DNA of 64,000 bases from CAVQAH01 sp963784195 (GTDB lineage: Bacteria; Acidobacteriota; Vicinamibacteria; Vicinamibacterales; 2-12-FULL-66-21): assembly GCA_963784195.1 (NCBI GenBank), contig CAWARA010000013.1, forward strand, positions 310,001 through 374,000. Reading direction: 5' to 3'. Of the stretch, positions 10,086 through 20,242 are shown piece by piece. A program made the position numbers and the translations under genes. Position 1 is the first letter of the stretch; every line of letters begins with the position of its first letter. The notes under the pieces were generated by a model. The model did not search any database, was not told the origin of the DNA, and was given only the letters and a program-made list of their open reading frames with translations.

Positions 10086-11160
10086 ATGAAGCTGACTCGC
10101 GTTCGTGCTTTCATCGTTCCGATTGCCCTGCTCGCCGCCGTCTCTGGCCGGGCGCAGCAGCCGCCACAGGGCCCGGATGGCACCGTCGATGCCGCGATGC
10201 GATCGCAGGTGATCGATGGCGCGCTCAATCACCTCAAGACGGCTTACGTCTTTCCGGAAACGGCCGCGAAGATGTCGGACGCGATCCGGGCACGCGCGGA
10301 GCGCAAGGAGTACGACAGCATCACCAGCGCGCGGGCTTTTGCTGAGGCGTTGACCAAGCACCTCCAGGAGGTCAGCCACGACAAGCATCTGCGCGTCCTC
10401 TACACGGCGGATCCGATACCCGAACGGCGAATCGCCTTCCCCGGAGGATCGCGCGCGTGCCATCGCAGAAGAGCGCCGGCGCAATTTCGCCTTCGAGCGC
10501 GTCGAGCGGCTGGATGGAAACGTCGGCTACATCGATCTTCGCGGGTTCAGCGGATCGCCGGAAGCGGGCGAGACGGCCGTTGCGGCGATGAACTTCCTCG
10601 CCGCCACCGACGCCCTCATTTTCGATCTCACCAGGAATGGTGGCGGCTCACCGGCAATGATCGGCCTGCTTTCGAGCTACCTGTTCGACGATGTCGTGCA
10701 CCTGAATGATTTCTACTGGCGCGAAAGCGACGAGACGCGCCAGTTCTGGACATCGCCACACGTGCAGGGCCGTCGCTACGGCGCCAGCAAACCGGTCTAC
10801 ATTCTGACCAGCACGCGCACGTTCTCGGCCGCGGAAGAGTTCACGTACAACCTGAAGAACCTGAAGCGCGCGACGATCGTCGGCGAGACGACAGGCGGCG
10901 GCGCGCATCCCGGCGGCACGCGTCGCATCACCGATCACTTCGCCATCTGGGTCCCGGCCGGCCGCGCGATCAGCCCGATCACGAAAACGAATTGGGAGGG
11001 CACGGGGATCGAGCCGCACATCAAGGTCGAAGCTGCCCGCGCCCTCACCACGGCGCACCTCGATGCGCTGAAGAAGATCAAAGAAACGGCGACCGACGCC
11101 CGTCACAAGGAAGCGCTCGATCGCGCCATCGCTTTGTTGGAGAAGAGCAGTAGTCAGTGA
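10086..11160 (+). CDS. S41-family (C-terminal processing/IRBP-like) peptidase, exported (frame change)
   Basis: Serine protease of the tail-specific family. Frame 10086-10709 gives a signal peptide (about residues 1-24) and the helical IRBP-like N-terminal domain (NHLKTAYVFPETAAKM). Frame 10588-11160 gives the catalytic half with LIFDLTRNGGGSPAMIG, the TRTFSAAEEF motif containing the nucleophile Ser, and GETTGGGAHPGG. Reading through about 10440 with one base removed yields AIAEERRRNFAFERVERLDG and then GYIDLRGF, exactly the expected order. About 357 residues after correction. It lacks a visible PDZ domain, as in other IRBP-like members. Likely degrades proteins or peptides in the periplasm. 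Confidence 0.82.
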
Positions 11161-11182
11161 CTTGAGGGTACGGGGAATCGGA

Positions 11183-11516
11183 GACGGAGGGGACGGAGGG
11201 AACGGAACGAGGCTTCAACTCGGAGACTCGGAGACACGGAGAGGGGTGACTCGCGAGTCAACCGGTCACCGGTCAGCGGCCGATGCCGGCCCGGCCATCG
11301 GCCGGGCCGAGCGATCAATCGACGCCCCACGGACACAAGCTGCTCACGGATCTCACCAGCAGCTTGCGTCCGCGGGGCGTCGATTGATCGCCCGCCGCGC
11401 GCGCGGCGGCATCGGCGGACCCGGTGACCGCTCGCTCGCCGCGCAAATCAGATCCCCTCCGTGTCTCCGTTTCTCCGAGTTGAAGCTCGTTCCGTTCCTC
11501 CGTCCCCTCCGTCGCC
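11183..11516. repeat. Nested long palindrome, copy A
   Basis: A gene-free stretch of ~360 bp between two converging genes, almost entirely self-complementary. Outer purine-rich arms of ~60 bp (11183-11246 and 11454-11516) are built from GGAGACACGGAG-like units and share GGAACGGAACGAG. Inside, 11279-11288 pairs with 11407-11416, and 11311-11344 pairs with 11358-11391 at 32 of 34 positions around a short loop. A related element lies at 42834-43198. It might fold as a DNA cruciform, serve as a bidirectional terminator, or be a non-autonomous mobile element. No transposase or coding frame is seen. Confidence 0.75.
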
Positions 11517-11524
11517 GACAAACG

Positions 11525-11758
11525 CTAGTCTCCACCCCCACCCCCACCCCCGTCTCCCCCACCGCAGTCGCCGCCGCCGGACGCGTCGGAGCAGTCGGCG
11601 CCTGAGGAGTCATAGCCGCCGAAATCGCTGCTGATGTAGGTTGACGATGAACGTGTGTCTCCGGAACGGGAGACGTTGCTGGGTGATCGCCGGGCTGCAA
11701 TCACGATCACGAGGGTGAGCGCCGCTGTGACTGCCAGGATGAGCACGAGGGGAATCAT
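11525..11758 (-). CDS. Small membrane protein with Gly/Ser/Asp-rich tail
   Basis: A 77-residue protein starting MIPLVLILAV behind a good GAGGAGCTC Shine-Dalgarno; the longer upstream frame has no support. One N-terminal helix (residues 2-22) is followed by a short basic patch and a low-complexity tail rich in Ser and Gly containing two Cys and ending in a run of Gly and Asp. Such tails occur on small surface or membrane proteins of unknown function. The 3' end abuts the nested palindrome. Confidence 0.55.
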   Translation of the reverse strand: MIPLVLILAVTAALTLVIVIAARRSPSNVSRSGDTRSSSTYISSDFGGYDSSGADCSDASGGGDCGGGDGGGGGGGD

Positions 11759-11884
11759 TTTGAGCTCCTCTCGTTGGTTCGTCCGTTCGTCAGACAGCGT
11801 AGCAAACGCAGATTTCCGCCAGGTTACGCGATCAAAAGCACAACACATCATTCCGGACAAGGGAGTTGCGGCGTCGGCGGCTGG

Positions 11885-12811
11885 CTACCACCCGTCGGCA
11901 GCGATGTACGCGTCTATGACGGCGCGCTCGCCTTCACGCCCGGCAACCGCATTGCCGTGCTCCATGCCGACGATGCCGGTGAAGCCCTTGCCGTGAATGT
12001 GCTTGAACACGTTGCGGTAATTGATCTCGCCCGTGCCCGGTTCCTTGCGGCCAGGATTGTCGCCTGCCTGGACGTAGGCGATTTCTTCCCACGCGGTGTC
12101 GAGGTTGGGGATGAGATTCCCTTCGGTGATCTGCTGATGGTAGATGTCGAAGAGAATCTTGCACGACGGGCTCGCAACCGCCTTGCACACGAGATACGCC
12201 TGAGGAATGGTGGTCAGGAACATTCCTGGATGGTTGCGCAGCGTGTTCAGCGGCTCGAGGACCATGATGAGGCCGTGCGGCTCGAGGATCGCGCACGCGC
12301 GTTTGAGCGTCTCGACGACGTGCGCGGTTTGATAGTCGATGTGCGGCCGGCGATCGACATGGCCGGGGACGACGGTCATCCATTTCGCGTTGACGCGCCT
12401 GGCGACGTCGATGGACTCGCGGACCTCCTTGAGGAACGTGTCGCGAATCGCCGGATCGCCGGTCGTGAGCGTCGGCTCGTTCCAGTTGATCGTGTGCGCG
12501 ACGAAGACGCCCATGCGCATGTTCAGCCGTGCGAGCGCCTTCCCGATGCGCTCCTGCTCCTCCACGGGCCGGCCGCGCATGCCGTTGTCCTCGAGCGCGG
12601 TGAATCCTTCGGCGGCCATGAACTCGAGCTGCGCCACGAGATCCTCGCCGGCGAGCTGACGGAACATGCCGAAGTGCGGCGCGTAGCTGAGATGAAATTT
12701 GCGGCGCGCCGGCTGCGGCGCGAACACCGTGGGCGCGGCGCTGCTGAGGCGTGACGCCGCCAGCGCGGCGCCCAGCGTCAGCCCGGACCGCACGAAGGTT
12801 CTCCGGTTCAC
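11885..12811 (-). CDS. TIM-barrel isomerase, hydroxypyruvate isomerase-like, Tat signal
   Basis: A 308-residue xylose-isomerase-like TIM barrel. The N-terminus has a twin-arginine pattern (NRRTFVRSGL) and an Ala-rich helix, so it is predicted to be exported folded. Barrel residues typical of Hyi/IolE proteins follow: ALEDNGMRGRP, VVPGHVDRR, LVLEPLN-type strand with Glu, LFDIYHQQ with Asp and His, and GMEHGN near the end. The start is GTG at 12811 behind AGGGAG. It follows the Gfo/Idh/MocA gene by 13 bases on the same strand, so the pair probably acts on one sugar or polyol. Substrate not predictable. Confidence 0.82.
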   Translation of the reverse strand: MNRRTFVRSGLTLGAALAASRLSSAAPTVFAPQPARRKFHLSYAPHFGMFRQLAGEDLVAQLEFMAAEGFTALEDNGMRGRPVEEQERIGKALARLNMRMGVFVAHTINWNEPTLTTGDPAIRDTFLKEVRESIDVARRVNAKWMTVVPGHVDRRPHIDYQTAHVVETLKRACAILEPHGLIMVLEPLNTLRNHPGMFLTTIPQAYLVCKAVASPSCKILFDIYHQQITEGNLIPNLDTAWEEIAYVQAGDNPGRKEPGTGEINYRNVFKHIHGKGFTGIVGMEHGNAVAGREGERAVIDAYIAADGW

Positions 12812-12824
12812 CCCTGCACGCTCC

Positions 12825-14120
12825 CTACGTCGTTGTGCTCCACCGGCGATTCAGCTTGGTGACGCCTGGCATCGCGACCGGCGGCACCTCGAGCGGGCCG
12901 AAGGCCACCTGCGGCGGCGTCAGATCCTGATCGGCGTTGAGCACCTCGTCCCACGTCATTTCCTGTCCGGTATACGCCGCCTCGCGCCCCATGATCGCGC
13001 TGAGCGTGCTCTCCGCAATCTGTTTCAGCTCGTTATAGGGCTTGCCGGACCGCAGGCTGGCCACCAGATCGGTGTGTTCCTGAACGAACGGGTTGACCTT
13101 CTGCGCCGGTTGCCCGAACTCCCACGCCTTCGAGCCGGTGATGCGGCCCGCGGCATTCGACGTGCCTTTCGGACCGATGAAATGTTCGCCGACGTTGCTG
13201 CGCGTGCCCGCAATCTGGCGGCACATGCTCAGCACCCGCGCGCCGCTCGGATACTCGAAGTCCACGGCGAAATGGTCGTAGATGTGCCCGAACCGCGGTT
13301 CGGTGCGGCGCTGCCGCCCGCCGATCCCCGTCGCCTTGATGGGATGCGCGCCCAGGACCCAGTTGGCGACGTCGATGTTGTGCACGTGCTGCTCGACGAT
13401 GTGATCGCCTGAGAGCCAGACGAAGTACAGCCAGTTGCGGATCTGCCATTCAGCGTCGCTCCACTCGGGGAGTTTCTCCAGGCTCCAGAGGCCGCCCTGG
13501 TTCCAGAAGACCTGTCCGCTCATCACATCGCCGATCGCTCCATCCTGAATACGCTTGATCGTTGCCAGGTATTCAGGCTGATGACGCCGCTGGGTGCCGA
13601 CGCCGATGCCCAGCCCCTTCTGTTTCGCGAGCTCGTAGGTCTCAAGCACCGACCGCACGCCCGCGGGATCGACGGCGACCGGCTTCTCGGCAAAGATGTG
13701 CTTGCCCGCTTCTACTGCCGCCTTGAGGTGCACCGGACGGAATCCTGGCGGCGTCGCGAGGATGACCAGGTCGACGTCGGCGGCCAGGACCTTCTGATAC
13801 GCGTCGAAGCCTGTGAAACACCGGTCTTCGCTGACCTTGTACTTGGCGGCAAAGTCGGCGTTGGCGGCGGCGATCTTCGACAGCTCGTCGCGCGATTTCG
13901 CGAGACGATCGGGGGTGAGATCGCCCATCGCCACGAGCTCGACGCCCGTCGCGCCGCGCAGGCAATCGCCGGCCGCGCCCGTTCCTCGGCCGCCGCAGCC
14001 GATGAGGCCGACGCGGATCGTATCGGACCCCGCAATCCGAACGCCGCTCGGGAATGCGAAGGCGGCACTGGCCGCCGCGGTGGTCTGAATGAACGTGCGC
14101 CGCGAAACGGATTCGGTCAT
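12825..14120 (-). CDS. Gfo/Idh/MocA-family oxidoreductase, Tat signal
   Basis: NAD(P)-dependent oxidoreductase of 431 residues. The start at 14120 (MTESVSRRTFIQ) is chosen because it gives a twin-arginine signal and has GAGAGGATT upstream; the open frame continues far upstream only by chance. The Rossmann motif VGLIGCGGRGTG lies near residue 37, the EKPVAV motif with the conserved Lys near residue 127, and HNIDVANW in the C-terminal domain supplies the catalytic-region His and Asp. Exported members are common in Acidobacteriota, Bacteroidota and Planctomycetes and process sugar derivatives. Lies between the FGE-like gene and the TIM-barrel isomerase on the same strand. Confidence 0.88.
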   Translation of the reverse strand: MTESVSRRTFIQTTAAASAAFAFPSGVRIAGSDTIRVGLIGCGGRGTGAAGDCLRGATGVELVAMGDLTPDRLAKSRDELSKIAAANADFAAKYKVSEDRCFTGFDAYQKVLAADVDLVILATPPGFRPVHLKAAVEAGKHIFAEKPVAVDPAGVRSVLETYELAKQKGLGIGVGTQRRHQPEYLATIKRIQDGAIGDVMSGQVFWNQGGLWSLEKLPEWSDAEWQIRNWLYFVWLSGDHIVEQHVHNIDVANWVLGAHPIKATGIGGRQRRTEPRFGHIYDHFAVDFEYPSGARVLSMCRQIAGTRSNVGEHFIGPKGTSNAAGRITGSKAWEFGQPAQKVNPFVQEHTDLVASLRSGKPYNELKQIAESTLSAIMGREAAYTGQEMTWDEVLNADQDLTPPQVAFGPLEVPPVAMPGVTKLNRRWSTTT

Positions 14121-14223
14121 GGCAATCCTCTCAGCTTCGGGCCTTGCGGGCGGCAACAGTGTCGGCGACCGACACCGATCTGGCAATCGAATCCTAACTC
14201 CGAATGGCTCGAACTGCCGAGAC

Positions 14224-15027
14224 TCAGGGGTTACGGACAATCCTGAATCCCGCGAACGGGTGCATCCGAGAGCCACCAGCGGCTCTTCGGGAGCTGCGGA
14301 TCGCGTTCGTTCCAGGCATCGGCCTGCACGGCGCGTGCCGAAGGGCCGACCGACGTTGGCGCCGTCTCTAAACGACCCACCCCGTGTGACGCGGGCGCCG
14401 TCGCAGGTCGTGACCCATTCGGCCGCGTTGCCGAAAAGATCAAACAGTCCGAGCGCATCAGACTTTCGCTCGCCTACTGCATGCGTCCGTGCCGATGACG
14501 TTGCCATTGTGCCAGGCGATCGCATCGCGCTGCGCGGACGACAGAGCGTGGCGCGCCCTTGGCGAGGTTCGCAGCGTGCGTCCATTCCGCTTCGGTGGGC
14601 AGTCGATAGACGCGTCCCGTTTTCGTCGAAAGCCATGTGCAGAATGCTTCGGCCGCGTCCCGCGTGACGCTGATGGCGGGAAAGCCCGCGTGTCCCCAGC
14701 CGTAATCGGGTGCTCCGTAAGGCTGCGATGGACGCGCGACGGCGTCCGCGCCGGTCTTCTCCTTCGCCACGTCGAGCCCAGCGCAAAGACGTCGTACATG
14801 TCCCACGTCACTTCCGTGCGCCCGATATGAAACGGCTTGACGGCGATGCCGTCGACGGTTCCTTCAGGCACGGGCACCATTTCAAAGCTGACGAGCGTGC
14901 CGGGTATCGTTTCGCGATAGGCTTCGGCGCCTGCGCGCTGTCCGGCGAGTGGCCGCGTTGCCGCGATCGCCGGGATGCAGGCTGCGGCCAGCGCGGCAAG
15001 GTGAAAGGGAAGTCGAGTTGATCGCAT
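14224..15027 (-). CDS. Formylglycine-generating-enzyme-like (SUMF1/FGE-sulfatase) protein, multiple frame changes
   Basis: Pieces of one FGE-sulfatase-domain protein appear in order in three frames: signal peptide and KPFHIGRTEVTWDMYDVF, then YGWGHAGFPAISVTRDAAEAFCTWLS and YRLPTEAEW, then DLFGNAAEWV and RGGSF, then WNERDPQLPKSRWWL. At the end, deleting one base changes the local reading to FAGFRIVRNP and a stop at 14224, the family's standard GFRIVR ending. At least four indels are needed, so this could be a pseudogene, but each repair is a single base. Family members include formylglycine-generating enzymes and ergothioneine/other oxidases; the exact reaction is unclear. Confidence 0.65.
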
Positions 15028-15965
15028 CACGGATATCACGCGCGGTTGGGATCGTTCTTGCGTCGATCGCTCTGGAGCCGACGCAGGTTGTGACCACTCC
15101 GTACGAGTTTACGCAGGTCCACATGGGCCTGCCGGTCCGTCTCGCCCTCTATGCCACCAGCGAATCGGAGGCCAGGACCGCAGCCCGCTTGTCGTTCGAG
15201 CGAATCGCCGCGCTCGACCGCATCATGAGTGACTACCGCACCGACAGCGAGCTTCGTCGACTCGAGGCCCGGGCCGGCCAGCCGGTCGTGGTCAGCCGCG
15301 ATCTCCTGGCGGTTGTCCAGCGTGCGGTGGAGATCTCGCGGGCGACCGATGGCGCATTCGATCCGACGGTCGCGCCGCTCGTCGCGCTCTGGCGCGAGGC
15401 ACGCCGCACCGGGCGCATGCCGCCGCGTGAGGCTCTCGATCGCGCTCGGGCATTGGTTGGGTCGCATCGCCTCGAACTCGATACCGTCCGCTCGACCATC
15501 CGCATCGAACGCCGGGAATGCGCCTGGACCTCGGTGGCATTGCCAAGGGCTACATCCTACAGGAAGCGCTGGCAGATTATGCGTTCTGCTGGCGTTACGC
15601 GGGCGCTGGTGGAGTCCGGCGGAGACATCGTGGTTGGCGATGCGCCGCCCGGCCGCGAATGGCTGGACGATCGACGTCTCCTGTGACGATCGGCGTTCCG
15701 CGAGCACGCGTCCCGGCTGACTAACAGCGCCCTTTCCACCTCTGGCGCGACGATGCAGTTCGTCGAGATTGATGGAGTGCGCTATTCACATGTCATCGAT
15801 CCGCGCACCGGGATTGGCGTCACGAATCATATCGTCGCTCACGTCATCGCAGAAGATGCGGCGACTGCCGATGCGCTCTCGACCGCGTTGGCGGTCGTTG
15901 GTCATCAAGGTTCGAAGGCCTTGATCGCGGGGTTTCCGGGGGTGCTCGTCATCCTGGTCCCATGA
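15018..15965 (+). CDS. apbE: ApbE-like FAD:protein FMN transferase, frame changes
   Basis: Flavin transferase that attaches FMN to a Thr of exported flavoproteins. Frame 1 gives a signal-like helix, YEFTQVHMGLPVRLALYA, IMSDYRTDSEL and the GAFDPTVAPL block. Then LDLGGIAKGYIL (conserved magnesium/FAD region), ALVESGGDIVVG and finally YSHVIDPRTG with the conserved His, Asp and Gly appear in shifted frames between 15505 and 15760. All family blocks are present in order, so indel error is more likely than decay. The start is taken as TTG at 15018 behind AAAGGGA; it would slightly overlap the divergent FGE-like gene, so a later start is possible. No target flavoprotein is adjacent. Confidence 0.75.
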
Positions 15966-16030
15966 AGGTACTGAGGCTTTAGCTGTCGCAGAGCCGCATC
16001 TGCAAGAGTGGCAACTCATGCCCTGGACCT

Positions 16031-18812
16031 CTACTCTCGCGTCGGTGAACGCGCACGACGGAACTCGGTGAGCCAGTTCTCGACGACCCGCACGACCGGT
16101 TCGCGAAACTCGTAATTGTGCTCCACGGTCAGGAAGCGCTTGCCGTCGGCGCTGACGGCGTAACGTGGAGCGGGCACCTCGCGGACGCTCAGGGGAGCGT
16201 GTTGAAAGAGGGATTCTGCGGATGACTCACGGAGAACCCTCCGGCTGTCGAGACGCGGACCCTCATCAGCTGGTTACCTGATTCGAAAAACAGCTCGGTC
16301 CCCGAGGGGCCCCACACAGGTGCACTGCCGCCGTTCGAGGAAATCTGCCAGCTGACCCGACCCTTCTGGAAAGGGGCGGACATGAACCTGGAGTCTCCCG
16401 CTGATATCGGATGTGTACGCGAGATAGCGCTCATCGGGCGAGAGCACGCCGTACAACTCGGCCTGTGAATTCCGCGAGAAGTCAATGGCTTCACCTCGCC
16501 CGTCGGACGGCTTCGATCGCCACAACCAGATCCGTCGCTGGTTTGCCGGGAGCTGGCACGTGGCTCACGACCAGATACTGGCCATCCCGCGTTCGATCGG
16601 TGACGACCTTGAGTCCTTCGGGAAACGGCAGCGGGCGCGCTCCACCGCTTCCGTCGACAGGCTTCGCCCACAACTGATATGCCGATGGCGGCGTCAGGAG
16701 CGTGTAATAGACGTGATCGTCGGCCAGCCAGTAACCTCCCAGCACACGTTTGCCCTCGGCCGCGGTTCCCAGGTCGAATCGCGTTCTCGCGAATTGCGCC
16801 AGGTCATACAGCCAGAATGACTGGCGTCCGCCGTCAACCGCGTTGATGACCGCTCGATTCCCGTCCGGCGAGAGTGAGAAGTTTTGAATCGTGTCGTGTC
16901 CCTCTGCGGCCTGCGCAAGAACGCCCCCGCCGCGATTCCGCCAGGCGAATGACTGTCCCATGTCACGTCCGAAGTCGAGGTAGACGAAGGTCCCCGCCGT
17001 TGCGACACTCATGCCGAGCCCGGTTCCTTCCACGAGAAACGGCTCACCATTCAGATCGAGTGTTGTTGGCGACACGGGCAGGGCCCAAATCGACGGTCTT
17101 TCCATCGGATCTTTTCGATAGAGGATGTGGCCGCTGGGTGAGTAGACGAGCTCTGGCCAGCTGGCCTCCAGCGGCGCGATCTCCCGCTTCTGACCGTCCG
17201 GCGTCCGCACGATCAGCGCGTGGATAGCCCCGGTCGCAGTGCCGGTGAGCGATGCAAACATCACCGCACGACCCTGAGGCGTGTCGAAAAGGATGAGATC
17301 GTCAGCGTGAGGTTCCTCCCACAACAGCCTGGGAGATCCCCCGCCGGCAGGTACCTCATACACGCCCGCGTCATACCTGCTGAACACGATCGTGCGGCCG
17401 TCGCTGCTCCACGCGAGCCCAGCGACCTTGCGCCCTGTCGAACGGCCAGGAGGCAGCGCGCAGATCGTCCTGGCAGCGCTGCCCTGAACGATCGACACAC
17501 GCCGCAACTCGTTCTCCGCCGGAAAGACGAGATCCTGGCTATCCGGGGACCAGGTCAGGTAGAACCCGGAGTCCGAGTAGTAGCCGCCACTGGCTTTTCC
17601 CCCGGCGATCTCGCGAGGCGTTTCGCTCTCCAGGTCCCGAATCCACAAGCTGCCATCCCGCCGAAAGGCGATGTGCCGCCCGTTGGGCGACACGACAGGG
17701 CGCACGTGGCCAAGCTGCATCGAGAAACGCCGCACAGATTCCTGGTCGGTCCGCGGCGCGGCCGGCTGGTCCCACAGCCACAGGGCTGTCGCGGCTGCGA
17801 CGAGGAGCAGTGACAGAAGGGCAGCGACACCGATGACCCGCTTGCGTTGTAGAGCTCGTGGCGGCGGCAGCAGATGCGGGCGTGTTGCCGTTGGGGCCGG
17901 GGCCTCCAGCTCCTTCTGGAGTTTGCGCAAATCTACAAGCAGCTCGTCGACGTGCTGATAACGCTCGCCAGGACTCTTTGACAACACCTTCCCGACGATA
18001 CGATCCAGCTCGATCGGAACATCGGTGCGCAACGCCGTCAGCGGCTCGTGAGGGCTGTGAACAATCGAGTACAGCACGGCGTGCGCTTCCTGGGCTGTAA
18101 AGGGCACTCGGCCTGCGACCATCTCATAGAGCACGATTCCAGCCGACCACATGTCGGTGCGCGTGTCGACGGCGTGCCCGCGCGCCTGTTCCGGGCTCAT
18201 GTAAGGGGTCGTGCCCATGATGACTGCGTGGCCGGTGCCATCCGCCGTAACCGTCGGCGACTCGGCCAGAGCGGCGCTGGCCTTGGCCAACCCGAAATCG
18301 AGCACCTTGACGGAGATGCTGTCAGACGGCTGCACGAGTGCAACCGTGTCGTCTGGCGGGGAATCGCGCCTGGCCGCGCGCTGAAGGATGACGTTCGAAG
18401 GCTTGAGATCGCGGTGCACGATGCCCTTGGCGTGCGCCGCCTCCAGGGCTTCGCCAATCTGCATCGCGATCGCGAGGGATTCGTCGATTCTGAGCGGCCC
18501 GCGCGCGAGGCGATGGGCCAGCGTTTCGCCTTCTACGAGCTCGAGCACCAGAAAGAACGTCTCGCCGGCTTCCTCGAGATCGTAAATCGCCGCAATGCGC
18601 GGATGGTTCAGCGCGGCGAGCACTCGCGCCTCACGCTTGAAGCGCGCTAGCCGAAGCGGATCGGCCGTGAACCGCTCGGGCAGCACCTTGATCGCGACCT
18701 CGCGACCGAGCTTGAGATCTTTTGCGCGATAGACCTCTCCCATGCCGCCAGCGCCAAGCTGCGACACAATCTGATATGTCCCCAGTCGCCGGCCCCGCAA
18801 GAGCTCGACCAT
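16031..18812 (-). CDS. Ser/Thr protein kinase with WD40-like beta-propeller (frame changes)
   Basis: From 18812: glycine loop (LGAGGMGEVY), AIKVLPE with the catalytic Lys, HRDLKPSN, DFGLA and GTTPYMSPEQ, followed by a transmembrane helix (VIGVAALLSLLLVAAATALWLW, about residues 326-347) and an extracytoplasmic TolB-type beta-propeller with repeated SPDG/SPNG-like blades (VSPNGRHIAF, LSPDGNRAVI). The 3' part is split by frame changes near 16500, 16370 and 16210; the repaired end reads RYAVSADGKRFLTVEHN and ENWLTEFRR and stops at 16031, which is how this kinase class ends. About 925 residues. Upstream on its strand TAGAAT at 18840-18845 is a possible -10. Confidence 0.88.
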
Positions 18813-18894
18813 TGGTAACAGTCTCAGGGAAGCGAGCCAATTCTACGCCGTCCCGCGCGCTGAGGTGGTCGGTTTTCAGAAGCACGAAGAGGCG

Positions 18895-20202
18895 CTATCG
18901 CGCGGCCGGCACGCGATTCCCCGAGATCCACACCGACTCGATCGTCCGCGAGTTCTTCACATCCTCGAGCGGGCTCTTCGAGAGCACGATCAAGTCCGCG
19001 AAGCGCCCCTGCTGAATCGTGCCGACGCGATCCGCAAGACCCATGCAGCTCGCGGCGTTGCCGGTCGCGGCGACGAGGGCCGCTGACGGTGTCAGGCCGG
19101 ACTTGACGAGCTCCTCGAGCTCGAGATGCTCGAAGTAGCCCTGAAAGCGAGCCGGAGGACCTGAGTCGGTGCCGGACGCGAGACGGATGCCTGCATCGTA
19201 GAGCGCCTTCACGTTGCGCCGCGCCACCTCGAGCGACTTCTTGTATGTCTGCGCCGACTTGCTCGACGCCATGCTGGCCTGCCTGGCCGGCTCTTCGAGC
19301 GTAGCGACGATCTTCGGATCGGCTTCCTTCCGGAAGAACGGATCGTCGAAGAACGCTGGGCGGGTTTCGTACACGAAGGTCGACACTTCGCGCATCAGCG
19401 TGGGCGACAGGCAGACGTTGCGGGCTTTCATCAAGGCCGTGAGCTCAGTGTCGACCGGCGCGTCACGGATGCTGTGCGCAATCAGGTCCACTCCCGCCCG
19501 GAGCAGTCCCTTCGCGTCGTCGAGATAGTAGAGGTGCGCGGCCACACGAAGCTTGTGCTTGTGTGCCTGTTCGATGACCGCCGTGTAGACCTCTGGCGTC
19601 ATCTTGGCCGTCGAGCCGAGGTTGTCATCCACGCGGATCTTGATCCAGTCAGGCTTGAGTTTCGCGGCAGCGTCGACGGCTGCGCGGGCTTCGTCAGGCG
19701 TCTTGGCGGTGATGACGGGCCCTGCGACGTGCAGCCGTGCCCGATCGATATCGGGTTTCTCGTTCCCATCGCGCGCCGCGAAGCCGGGTTCACGATCGTC
19801 GCCGAGACTGACGACGGTCGTGATGCCGTAGCGCGCGTTCAATGCCAGCTGCCGCTGCACGTTCTCGGCGGTGTTCTGCGCCGCGCCGCTTTCCAGGCCG
19901 AAGGTCGAGCCGATGTGCCCATGCGAGTTGATCATGCCGGGCACGATCGTTCTTCCCGCCACGTCGATCCGTGTGGCCCCGGCAGGCACCGGCGTCGTTT
20001 TCGCCGGTCCGACGGCAACGATGCGCTGATCGCGGACGACGATGACGGCGTCGGGAAGCGGGGGTCCGCCTGTGCCGTCGACGAGCGTCGCTCCAACGAA
20101 TGCCTTGACGTTTCCGGCCGGTGGGGTCTGCCCGGCGACCGTCAGAAACAGGGCGAGTGACGCCGTGAATGCCGCAAGAGCCGATCGCACCTGTGTCGCC
20201 AT
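18895..20202 (-). CDS. Exported metal-dependent amidohydrolase
   Basis: A 435-residue hydrolase of the imidazolonepropionase-like amidohydrolase group. The start at 20202 (MATQVRSALAAF) gives a clean signal peptide; the longer frame is unsupported. The composite urease-type barrel carries the first metal site HGH (INSHGHIG), a Lys in DWIKIRVDD, AAHLYY and IAHS histidines, and the SGTDSG Asp near residue 370. The C-terminal strand returns to the beta-sandwich (GRFADLIVLSKSPLEDVKN). Such enzymes hydrolyse cyclic amides, dipeptides or lactones; substrate is not predictable. Lies head-to-tail with the PAP2 gene. Confidence 0.85.
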   Translation of the reverse strand: MATQVRSALAAFTASLALFLTVAGQTPPAGNVKAFVGATLVDGTGGPPLPDAVIVVRDQRIVAVGPAKTTPVPAGATRIDVAGRTIVPGMINSHGHIGSTFGLESGAAQNTAENVQRQLALNARYGITTVVSLGDDREPGFAARDGNEKPDIDRARLHVAGPVITAKTPDEARAAVDAAAKLKPDWIKIRVDDNLGSTAKMTPEVYTAVIEQAHKHKLRVAAHLYYLDDAKGLLRAGVDLIAHSIRDAPVDTELTALMKARNVCLSPTLMREVSTFVYETRPAFFDDPFFRKEADPKIVATLEEPARQASMASSKSAQTYKKSLEVARRNVKALYDAGIRLASGTDSGPPARFQGYFEHLELEELVKSGLTPSAALVAATGNAASCMGLADRVGTIQQGRFADLIVLSKSPLEDVKNSRTIESVWISGNRVPAAR

Positions 20203-20242
20203 AGCAGTGTGTCCTGCGCAGCTTACCAAACACTGGGCGAGC

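Noticed and set aside
11161..11524. Coding frames through nested palindrome A (e.g. 11162-11605)
   Set aside because: They translate repeated arms into Arg/Gly-rich text, differ between copies and have no start signal.
12825..14786. A 653-residue fusion of FGE fragments with the Gfo/Idh/MocA oxidoreductase
   Set aside because: The upstream part shares a frame with FGE pieces by chance through indels; the Tat signal at 14120 marks the real start.
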